A stretch of 64,000 bases of DNA, taken from the NCBI RefSeq assembly GCF_019399895.1, contig NC_091882.1, forward strand, positions 1,984,001 through 2,048,000, written 5' to 3'. The translations under genes and the position numbers were made by a program. This DNA comes from Cardiocondyla obscurior. Lineage: Eukaryota > Arthropoda > Insecta > Hymenoptera > Formicidae. Shown here one piece after another: positions 11,801 through 22,173 of the stretch (positions are counted from its first letter, which is position 1; every line of letters begins with the position of its first letter). A model generated the notes under the pieces. That model worked only from the letters and a program-made list of their open reading frames with translations. It was not told the origin of the DNA and ran no database searches.

Positions 11801-14800
11801 ATCGATAAATTGTAGTTTAATTTACTAATCGATTTTCATTTTTAAGGCCACGTGCAAATGCCGAGTCAAATGTTCTCAGGTCTGATTCGCCTTAATTGAT
11901 TTCCATTTATCCTAATTAATACATGCCCTCGCTCGTTTATCAAAGAAACGGCCGCAGCTTACTTTGTTCCATATCTAAAGGAACGATTATGACACTTTTA
12001 CTCGGTCATTTCGCTAGACAAGTAGGCGGACAGATTTATAGTTACGGTACTCTTCGCCTACATGGAATTCAGAGATATTTGTATCTCTCGCGGCATTAAG
12101 CGCGAAACGCGATCGTCGAGTTACGACCTGATCTAAAAGGACGTTGAATATTCAACGAGCCGGCTCGTTCACGACTTATTAAGAAAGACAGACGAGCCCT
12201 TCCGATTATTTTTCTTTTTTTTACCTGGCGGTCCTTTTGAGGCTCGACATTCTTTCAGGGATCTCCGTTTCAACAGTATCACAGAAGTGCGCGCCGGATC
12301 GTTTCACGGGTTCGACAAACTGCACACTATACTGCTGAACGATAACCACATTCGGCAGCTATCGGTGGGTGCGTTTGAAGGTGCTTCGAATTTACGGATA
12401 CTCTATTTGTACAAAAATCGCATGGAGAGCATCGCGCCGGGCGCGTTCGCCGGGCTGGCGCGGCTCGAACAGTTGTACCTGCATCACAACCACCTGCGGG
12501 AGATCCGGCCTGGTACATTCAACGATCTGCCGGCGCTGGAGAGGCTCTTTTTGCACAACAATAAGCTGCACCGGCTGCCGGCGGATGCGTTCGTCAACGT
12601 CGGTCCGATGACGCGGCTGCGTCTCGACAGTAATGCGCTCATCTGCGACTGCAATCTGGTCTGGCTGCTGGAGCGCCTGAGGGACAAGCCCACGGAGGTG
12701 GCTGCGATTTGCCAGTCCCCGCACAAGATGAAAGGTCGATCCTTGACTACGATGTTGCCCGAGGACTTCCATTGCAGTTGAGTAAAAGCGGGATGCGAGA
12801 CCATCGCGAAATGCATTTATCCGCCTTCCGAAAGACTCTTAAACCATCGAGATACCACACAACCAAATATTGCATCATCCTTTCCATATAATTATACATA
12901 TGTTAACATATTAATTTACCAATTCTTGATTCTTAATTTTTTAGAGCCAACCAATTTTGAGAAAAGAAAAATAATATTGTTTTACTTTTTTTTAATTTAA
13001 AAAAATTGTATGGAATATATTCTTCGACTTTTGATTATTTATATATATCATTTGCTATTAATTATTTATATATATCAATTACGCGTACCTTATTTGATTT
13101 CAACATTGCAACTGAGCGACTTAATATTCGATTATGTCGTCATGGTCGTTGACGCTGCGGTCATCGCGCTGCTGCATCTCGCGTGACGAAGTCTCTCTTT
13201 AAGATGATGTGGGTATCCATCGCGTGATCATTCATTTTTCACCGGAAGATTATTAAATCAAAATTTCCATTCAATTGATTGCCGGTAGTTAATTCTAAGA
13301 GCTATAAGCTTTCGAACCGATGAAGTAATAGGCTGCATTATCCATTATCAATTTGCTACAAATAATTATACAGTATCATATTTCCATTTCAATTATTTAA
13401 TGATAACGTTATATAATTTAGTTTTTTTTTTTTCTTTACCATAATCTGGTCGTAACGGAAGATTCCTTTCACAGCAAAGCCGCGTATAATAGAGGGCCCG
13501 GAAGACACCGTGGTGCAATTTGGCGACACGATGATACTGAGGTGCCGGGTGACGGGTGATCCAACGCCAAAGGTTAAGTGGATGAAGAACAGGTGGAGGC
13601 ACGAGACGAACGACGATAACGAAAAGTACGTGATCCACGAGGACGGCGAGAAATACATGATTCGTGAGGATGGTACACTGGTGATCACCGGCACGACCGA
13701 GCAGGACAGCGGGATGTACGAGTGCTTGGCTAGCAGCGATATGGGCTCGACTAAATCCAGGAAGGCCAGAGCGGTGATCACGGCGGCGTCCCAGCTGGTA
13801 CTCGCCGAGAGGCCGGAATCGCAAAACGTTACCGCTGGCACGGACGTAACGTTCTCCTGCCGAGCGCTGGGCAATCCTAGGCCCGACGTTCGTTGGTTTC
13901 GAGACGGCCAGTCGATTTCCTTCGGCGACAGAATTTCCTTGGAGAACGACGACACTCTGCTGCGCATTCTCGCGGTCAAGGAGACCGACGCTGGCAAGTA
14001 TGAATGCTACTTGCGGAGTATCAATCATATGGTCCACCTGTTCGCGGACTTGAACGTCGTCGATCTAACGGCGCCCCGACTGATCTTCAAGCCGCGGGAT
14101 ATGGAAGTGGAGCCGGATGCCACTATCGAGGTGCCTTGCCGAGCTGAGGGTGTCCCGAAACCGGTGATACAGTGGAAGAAGGACGGCAGCGCGCTCGAAG
14201 GGAATAGGATCAAGATCACGCGCGGAGGAAGTCTTGTTATTTTTAACGTGATTCCACAGGATTCCGGCAGGTGTGTAACTCATTTGATGATTTTACGAGA
14301 TACTCGCTTGCGCTGAAAATATTAAAAGCTGTGTTAGTTATCACGACATAACAAAAATTCATATTATTATATATTACAGATACGAATGTACGGCTGTAAA
14401 CGATTACGGCCGCGCGACTGCTGACGCTTTGGTGCGCGTTCGGCAGGCTAGTGCGACGGACACGCTCGTCATACGAGCCTTCCAAAGTGCCACCGAAGAA
14501 ATCGATCGTGCCATCAATAAAACGCTCTCGTCTCTCTTCAGTCCTGAAGGCTCTAAGCACGTCAACCCATTCCGTCTGGCACGATTTCCAAACGCGATCA
14601 GTCGCGCGGCCGCTAGACCGGCCGAGCTCTTTGAGAGGACTCTCGTCAACATCCGACGAATGGTGGATGCCGGCAATAAGGCAAACGTGACCGGTGTATT
14701 TCATTACGAGGAAATCTTGACGTCTGAACAGGTAAAAGCGACAGACAGAACAATAATTGCGTCAAGTGTTATATCTTAAGAGTTAAAGCGCATTCTGTTT

Positions 14801-16857
14801 CTCAGGTCAAGGAAATTGAACGGCTATCCGGATGCACCAGTCACAGACGCCGGCAAAATTGTACCAACAGGTGCTTCCATCATAAATACCGCACCGTGGA
14901 CGGCAGTTGCAATAATCTACGCCATCCTACTTGGGGCTCGTCGCACACGGGATTCCGCAGAGTGTTGCAACCCATCTACGAAAACGGTTTCTCAATGCCG
15001 ATTGGTTGGGAGAAAGGCCGGCGGTACTACGGCTATTTGAAGCCGGCTGCACGCCTCGTGTCGACCACCCTGATTTCTACCCATCATATTACGTCGGACG
15101 ATCAAATCACTCACATGGTGATGCAGTGGGGCCAGTTCCTGGACCACGATCTCGATCACGCGCTGCCGTCGGTGTCGAGCGAATCGTGGGACGGGATCGA
15201 CTGCAAGAAGTCTTGCGACAACGCGGCGCCCTGTTTCCCGATGGAAGTACCGCCGGATGATCCGCGCATCAGCAACAGACGATGCATCGACTTCGTGAGG
15301 ACCAGCGCCGTGTGCGGATCCGGCGCGACCAGCATACTGTGGGGCGGTTTGATGCCCCGGGAACAACTGAATCAACTGACCAGCTACCTGGACGCCTCGC
15401 AAGTGTACGGCTACGACGACGAGCTGGCGCGCGATCTGCGCGACTTCACGAGGGATCACGGACTGCTTCGGGAAGGTTCCGCGCTGCCCGGTCACAAGCC
15501 TCTCCTGCCGTACATGTCCGGTCAGTTCGTCGACTGTCGCAGGAATCCACTGGAGAGCTCCATCAACTGCTTCGTAGCCGGGGACATTCGCGCGAACGAG
15601 CAGGTCGGCTTACTGGCCATGCATACTATTTGGCTGCGCGAGCACAACCGGATCGCTCGAGCGCTGCGCGAGATGAATCCGCACTGGAACGGCGAAAAAT
15701 TGTATCAGGAAGCAAGACGCATCGTGGGCGCTGAGATGCAGCACATTACTTACCAACACTGGCTGCCGCGAATAATCGGATCGGCGACCGACGTCTCTTT
15801 ACCGCCGTACCGAGGCTACGATCCCAACGTCGACGCCAGCATATCTAACGTTTTCGCTACCGCCGCACTGCGTTTCGGTCACTCGCTCATTCAGCCGCGT
15901 CTCGAGCGCCTGAACGCTTCCTTCCAGTCGATTCCGCAGGGTCCTCTCGACCTGCGAGACGCGTTCTTCGCACCTTGGCGAGTGGTGGAAGAAGGCGGTG
16001 TAGATCCTCTGATTCGTGGCATGTACGCCACGGCGGCGAAGCTGAAATTGCCCGAACAGAATCTTAATGTCGAGCTCACGGAACAACTATTCCGCACCGC
16101 GCACGCAGTTGCATTGGACTTAGCGGCGATGAACATCCAGCGGGGAAGGGATCACGGGCTGCCCGGTTACCTGGAATGGCGCGCTTACTGCAACATGTCG
16201 CACGTAGAAACTTTCGAGCATCTCGCCGGCGATATCAGCAGTGGCCGAGTGCGACAGAAGCTGCGCGAGCTTTACGGCCATCCGGGCAATATAGACGTCT
16301 GGGTCGGTGGTATTCTCGAGGATCAATTACCGGGAATGAAAGTCGGACCGTTGTTCAAGTGTCTCCTGCTGGAGCAGTTCCGGCGAACCCGCGACGGCGA
16401 TCGATTCTGGTACGAAAGCCCGACGGTCTTTCAGGCGGAGCAGCTCGCTCAGATACAGCAAGTATCGCTGGCTCGAATCCTGTGCGACAACGGCGACAAT
16501 ATTACCCGTGTACAACCTAACGTGTTCTTATTACCTGGTGGCAGCAACGACTTCGTCAGCTGCGACGAGATCCCTTACGTCGACTTGAGTGCATGGTCCG
16601 ACTGCTGCGACAACTGCGAGGATCGCGACAACACCATCTCCCGTGTGCGCAGAGAAACTGAAAAGTACCTCGCACCCAGGCACGATTACGTTGACAACTT
16701 CACGTCGTTACATCGCGACGACAGAATCGTACATTTGGAAAAAATGTTTGAAGAAAGTGAGAGAAGGGCTAAAATATTGCAAGAGCAAACTGACAATCTG
16801 TCGCTGAGAGTAAAAGAACTCGAATCTTTTTTAAAAGACAGCAAAAAACGCCAGTAG
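8832..16857 (+). CDS. Pxn: peroxidasin, secreted LRR-Ig haem peroxidase
   Basis: There are five exons: 8832-9034, 12259-12776, 13475-14270, 14380-14731 and 14806-16857 (1306 residues). They encode a signal peptide (about 1-22), Cys-rich LRR cap, five or so leucine-rich repeats and C-cap (to about 240), three Ig domains (about 243-535), a linker, an animal haem peroxidase domain (about 640-1205) and a C-terminal coiled coil. Haem-site residues expected of the family are present: Asp736-His737, Arg885 with Glu888, and proximal His982. Peroxidasin uses hypobromous acid to form sulfilimine crosslinks in collagen IV of basement membranes. The donor of exon 2 is a weak GTTGAG, but it joins HC to KPRI as in other peroxidasins. 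Compared with the 4-Ig fly and human proteins, one Ig domain and the VWC domain are absent. Intron 1 is 3.2 kb with no other gene seen in it. Confidence 0.95.
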
Positions 16858-17201
16858 AAAATATGAATTAATCTCTTGTTCTTTCTCTATTGCAGACAAT
16901 TGCGCTCGTCGTGCACTTCCGATATGTTCTTTGTGCATTTATCATGTAAATAGAAGTGTTTGCAGAAATAGTATCGCACGATGTTACGAGACATCTCTTT
17001 TTTAAGACTAACCCAGCTATTACCAAGGTACGCGTGTATAATCTGTAATAATATAACCTAAATTGTATATATATATACGTCACAGAAAAGCTTAAATAAT
17101 TTTTGCAACGATACATTAATAGAACTTTACTTTTTACTATGTACATTATATACATTTATCAACGTTCACAAAAATGAAATCAATTTATATGAGTAATAAT
17201 T

Positions 17202-17886
17202 TCACTGACTAACTGTTCCAAAATATTTTGTGTGGTGTGCACGAGCAACAATATCCTTACCATCGTTTTTTGTAAGCTCGACTGCGAGGAAACCCAATTT
17301 CCTTCCGGCACGTACAGTTTTAGCATCCACTGTCACTACTTCGCCGGGAAATGCAGCTTTCAGAAATCTGTGCCATTAAATATTCTGTTATATGATAGAA
17401 TCATTTTTAAATATTTCTTCTTTTCTTTTTTAATAAAAAATATAAAAGAAAGGAACAAGAGTTTGAAATTCTTACGTCACGTGCAGGTCGACAGAGGCAC
17501 CAGGAGGAGGTTCATTTTTGTGAGTTATTAATGCATACGTGGACACACAATCTACAAGAGTAGAAGTAAAACCACCGTGCATAAAGCCACCAAGATTCAA
17601 ATGCTCTTCCCCCACAGTGAATTGTGCTTTGCATTTTCCATCTCCAGCTGATAGCACTTTTACCTAGTCGGAAATAATAATAATGTGACAAAAATTAATG
17701 AGATTATGAGATATAATACGAAATGATTTTCAGGTTAGATCTAATAACACTAAACCTCATTACGTACATCGAGTATTGGTCAATTAAATAATATTTTACA
17801 CTCACGTTTTTCATGCACCGACCAAAGCCTTTACTATTTGCCACTGTCTCCAAAACCTTTTTAATAACTTCCAATTTGCAGGACAT
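17202..17886 (-). CDS. ACOT13: acyl-CoA thioesterase 13-like hotdog protein
   Basis: There are three exons on the minus strand, 17806-17886, 17476-17663 and 17202-17367, giving 144 residues (the human protein has 140). It is a single hotdog-fold domain of the PaaI/THEM2 family. The core reads NLGGFMHGGFTSTLVD, placing the expected catalytic pair at Asn50 and Asp65, as in human THEM2. The family hydrolyses medium- and long-chain acyl-CoAs and is found in cytosol and on mitochondria. The start is the first ATG of the reading frame. The last exon was found by splice phase and by the conserved segment TVRAGRKLGFLAVEL. The 3' ends of this gene and peroxidasin converge within about 340 bases. It is divergent from TTC1, whose start lies 466 bases away. 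Confidence 0.9.
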
Positions 17887-18352
17887 GATGCCTCTCTAAG
17901 GATTTTGTGTCTCACGCTTTAAAAAATTAGACTGACTGTTAGTCAGATTGAAAGAAAATTTGAAAAAATACAATTTAATAAGTTTCCAGAAAGATATCGG
18001 AATTCTTTCCAGCACGAGGATCCGACACAAGAGATCAACGTTCAACGACTGGACAACGGTCAGTTAGGCGCGATCTACCGTTCGCCGCGAGAAACAGACT
18101 TCGCATTATCGAACGGCGAGCGCAATCTATCGCTCGCCGCGAGAAGCAGACTTCAGAGCAAGTCTGAGAGAACGTTGAAGAACGTGAACCGTATAACCGC
18201 GTATAACGGCGTCACGCACGCGTATTTGTGCATGCATTTTCATTTTGCTCGAATTCCAGGTTGTTTTCGTCGCACAACTGATGTCCGTGTCGGCACGCTG
18301 ACGTCTTCCAGCCGTAGGATTGATGCCGATTGCCTAACGCCGACCCCGAGCG
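17887..18352. promoter_or_regulatory. shared ACOT13/TTC1 promoter region
   Basis: These 466 bases separate the divergent start codons. They are GC- and CpG-rich in the middle and contain the direct repeat described at 18070-18154. No TATA box is evident. A bidirectional promoter is inferred from the spacing. Confidence 0.5.
18070..18154. repeat. 33-bp imperfect direct repeat
   Basis: The copies at 18070-18102 and 18122-18154 share the core CGCCGCGAGAA.CAGACTTC and differ at only a few positions. They are spaced 52 bases apart within the ACOT13/TTC1 intergenic region. Confidence 0.7.
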
Positions 18353-19607
18353 ATGGCGAGTGCGAATGATGAGTCGCAAAAGATTCAATCGAACGAGGAG
18401 GTCATAGAAGAGCTCACCAAAGATCTGGAAAGTTCCTGCGTCCGAACAGACGACGAGCAAAAGGCGAATTGCTCGTCCGATGCGAGAGGAAGATCGAAGG
18501 GCGACGGCGACGCCTGGGACGTCGAGAACGAGGAACACAAAAAGGACGATGACTCACAAGACGTAGACCAGCCTTTGGATGACATAGACGAAGTACTCCT
18601 TAAAGATAGAGACCTGTTACTGACGGAAAGTGAGTTAGAGGTATGTCCACAGTATTTCTAAGACAAAACATCTTGTCTATCTTCTCGTTTTTTCTTTCTT
18701 TATTGCATCTGTCTTTGTAGGAATTAAAATGTGAGGCAGAGAAATTGAAGCAGACAGGTAATGAGCTTTTCAAGAATGGAGAATATATACAAGCAATATC
18801 TCAATATACACAGGGATTGCAGACTTGTCCTTTAGTGTATAATAAAGAAAGAGCTATATTGTATGCAAATAGGGCAGCTGCAAAAGCAAAATGCCAGGTA
18901 CTTGTTGAAAATATGAAATTATTAATGGACTATGTACTGTACTTTATTAAATACTATTTAGAATGGTGTGGTTTAACTTTAATCTCAATTTAACTTTTAT
19001 TTCATCTTGTTCTGATTCTTAGAATTAGAAAAAGACAAGTTTAATTGAGATTAAAATTGATCTACATTGGTAGAAAAGGTTTTAAATGATTATTATTTTC
19101 AGACAGAGAAGAATTTGGCAATATCTGATTGCACCAAAGCTATTGAGTTGAATTCTAGTTATGTAAAGGCATATATAAGAAGAGCACAATTGTATGAAGA
19201 GACTGATAAGTTGGATGAGGCATTAGAAGATTTCAAAAAAGTATTAACATTCGACTCTAGTCATATTGAGGCTAATCATGCTGTCAGGGTAATAAATAAT
19301 TATTTTTTATTTAAAAAATTATTTTCTGTTAGACGAATTTTATTGAAAAACAATCATATATACATACATTTAAAATATAAAATAATACTTTTACGCTTTA
19401 TTAATATTGTAATTTGTTATTTTTCAGAGGTTACCTCCGTTAATTGACGAACGAAACGAGAAGCTCAAGACGGAAATGTTGGGTAAGCTGAAAGAATTAG
19501 GAAACATGGTTTTGAAACCTTTCGGCCTTTCCACAAATAACTTCGAGCTGCAGAAAGATCCCAACAGTGGTGGTTATTCCGTAAAGTTTAATCAGAACCC
19601 CATGTAA
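18353..19607 (+). CDS. TTC1: tetratricopeptide repeat protein 1
   Basis: There are four exons: 18353-18640, 18721-18897, 19103-19288 and 19428-19607, giving 276 residues (human TTC1 has 292). An acidic, low-complexity N-terminal third is followed by three TPR units from about residue 100 (KQTGNELFKNGEYIQAI begins the first). The C-terminal segment ERNEKLKTEMLGKLKELGN and then LKPFGLST is diagnostic for TTC1. TTC1 is a cytosolic adaptor reported to bind Hsp90-type chaperones and G-alpha/Ras proteins. All exon junctions are phase 0. The second intron carries a fold-back repeat (about 18965-19080). The start codon is the ATG at the head of the acidic region; no better upstream ATG is in frame. 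Confidence 0.93.
18965..19080. mobile_element. fold-back MITE-like element, copy 1
   Basis: Inverted ends of about 30-40 bases, built on TTTAATCTCAATTTAACTT and its complement, fold on each other inside TTC1 intron 2. The right end (GAGATTAAAATTGATCT) matches the right end of the element at 22055-22173. No transposase is present. The boundaries are approximate. Confidence 0.55.
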
Positions 19608-20589
19608 CAAACTAGTTATATGTTTCTTATAAAAAAAACTGGATAAATCGGTCCTTTATTTGTAAGAAATTAAGATATATTTATATATTCTACATAAATG
19701 TCTTATTATGGATTTCATCTTCAGCTTTATAATTAAATATTAATATTAATGAATCCTCAACGGGGCCAAGTCAAGATCCAAGTTACGAAAAAAACAAAAA
19801 AATTTCATCGGATATCATATACCAAGCCATTCCATATTCCTTTGTCAACTGAGGGTTCAACAAGCACCAATATATATATCGCAAGTTGCAATGTCGGATA
19901 TCTCGCTATCTTTGGCGCCGATGCTAGACCGGATATAGCTTATGGTTCAATAATACGAAGTTATATCGCAGCCGCCGATAATTTTAGCCTCGGCTATTTC
20001 ACGAAAAGGTTGAACGATCTCTGAGGGCAACAACGACCTTAGTAACGGATTAACGTTCGATCGTAATTAATAATTTAAAAGTGAGAAATATCAAACTATA
20101 TTAATAATAATAAAATTGATTCTTTGCAAATAATAACACTCAATTGGCATGTTCTCTTTCAGAAATTAATTTCAAGATCAATGAAGTATTAGATATCAAT
20201 TGTATATCTTAATTATAAGGGAAATTTCTAAGAATTTCTGCGTATCGACGTTTGAAGAGTAGCATCAGTTCCCCGTTGTTCCGGACTCGTTTCTCGAGCG
20301 AGTAGGTGCAACGAACGATTAGAAGAGTGCGGAGGGAAAGACTAATGACGTATCACCAGCGGCGCGCAAGCGTGTCGACGTCACCGTCGACGCATCGTCG
20401 AGAGCTGGCCAGAGGGTTGAGCGAAGAAGGGTGAACGAAAGCGTGCGCGTAAATGCGCAAGGCCATCGCGGCGCCGCGGGTCAAAATCGAGGGCGCAATC
20501 CCCTGAAAGTCTTTCTCGGGGCGACAACGAATCACGTTTAGATAATACTATCACACTACCGTAATACCGCAAAGACGCGATGAGAATTA

Positions 20590-21539
20590 TTTGAAGTAAT
20601 TAGCGAGATAAATCGAAAAAAAAAGCCAGGTTCGCCGAATTGCGTGCGCGATGGTCTTGCGCTTGAAGATATCGATAAAAGATTATGTGATCGATGAAAT
20701 TTTGATATGTAACGCGCGAGGGTGACAGGCAGCCACCCTCGGGCGAGCGATACTGTAAGGGGTGCGGGTATGTCAGGGGGAGGATGAGTACGCGGCGTCG
20801 CGCGGCATGCCGCCCTTGCGTCGTGGGTGGAAGGAGGGTGTGCGGAGGTAGCAGAGAGAGAAAAGGAAAGAGCGAAAGAGAGAGAGAGACGAAAGGCTCA
20901 GCCGGGGAGAGGACGAGGGGCGAGAAGAGGAGAGTTACGTACGTGATATACACACGCACGACGGCTGTGCGCCGAGACGAGGCTAGGCCGCGACGGCGAC
21001 AGTGAGGGGGAGTCGGCAGCGAGTTGCAGCCGCGGGGCGTAAATACGAGTGCGCGGCACCGGGGTACCCCGGTTGATTCCGGTGGGACGACGCGCGATCA
21101 TACACGGCACAAGGGATCGGCGGTGCGTCGCCGTGACGACGACGAAGACGGCGGCGGTGGCGGCGGCGGCAGACGGCTTTTCGAATCGATAATTCGAGCG
21201 GGATCGTGGACAGCGTGGCGGACAAGAGACCTCCCCAAACAACGAAGACCTCGGACGAAGTCTTGCGGACGAGCGAGCCGCGGGCCCACCCTCTCTCGCC
21301 TCTTCTTTTTTTTCCCTGCCAGTCCTCTGCCTCTTTCCGGTGTAATACGCGTTACGTGACGTAGTGATAAGAGTTCACGACGGGGGAGCGGGCCGCGTCA
21401 TCACCACCCTCGTTTCATTATCGGCGCCGCGCAGCCCATATCCGGCGGCACACCGGCTACATCACCCTCGGGTCTTCCGGCTGGAGAACGGTGCCCGCGA
21501 CACGCACGGTTGACAGCAACGATGCACGGCGATAAAGGG
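20590..21539 (+). promoter_or_regulatory. GC-rich probable promoter and 5' UTR exon of the exchanger gene
   Basis: This is a sharply GC- and CpG-rich interval with GGC runs near 21150. It ends at a strong donor-like site, GGTAAGC, with GT at 21540-21541. The first coding exon of the exchanger starts with an acceptor at 24880, so an untranslated exon must lie upstream, and this is the best candidate. An ATG at about 21521 would give only a very short upstream frame after splicing. The link between the two is inferred. Confidence 0.4.
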
Positions 21540-22054
21540 GTAAGCTAGACTACGGTTCGCGCAAAATCCCCTTTCTTCTTGCCGAGGAGACGCGGGGAAT
21601 CGGGTCACCGGTTCGTTATCGGTTCCGTTATCGGTGCGAGCGAATGATAGCGATATCATCCCGTCTGGTCTGTCGTTTCATCGGCACCGCGATAATCGCG
21701 AAAAAAAGCTACTCTGAAGAGATCTGAGAACGAGTTAATCTCCTCTTTTTTCCCGCGTAATAAACGGGAATTTCTAATAACGAAAGATTCTCGCTCAACG
21801 AGAAGCGAAATGATTCGCGAATGGCACCCTCGGATCTCTGCTCGCTTTCGGTTGCATTTTTTATATTGTTCGTGTCGAATAGGGCGGCTACATTCTGAAT
21901 GTTTGCATTGCGAGTGTATCGAAAAAAGAAGAACGTAACTGTATGAGCGAATTTTTTTGAGAGCTGTCCGATAGAACGTGTTAAAAAGCAATCAGCGGTA
22001 TGCGAGTCTTGATTATTTTGTAAACTAGATCTTGTTAATGATCTATGTTTATTT

Positions 22055-22173
22055 CCACTAATATAGATTAATCTCGGCTTAAGTTACATTTTTCCTTTCT
22101 CTAGTTTTTTAAAGCGAAAAAAAGATAAAAAGTAAGTTAAACCGAGATTAAAATTAATCTCCGCTGATAGAGA
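22055..22173. mobile_element. fold-back MITE-like element, copy 2
   Basis: The left end (ATTAATCTCGGCTTAAGTTA) is complementary to the right end (GTAAGTTAAACCGAGATTA). The right flank GAGATTAAAATTAATCT is nearly identical to that of copy 1 in TTC1 intron 2. It is non-coding and the boundaries are approximate. Confidence 0.55.

Noticed and set aside
14992..15495. Antisense frame over the peroxidase domain, and similar ones at 15282-16520
   Set aside because: They overlap an unambiguous peroxidase exon and arise from high GC content.
19749..20024. 91-codon ATG-initiated frame after TTC1
   Set aside because: No family resemblance, splice partner or composition change supports coding. It is kept only as a note in the intergenic entry.
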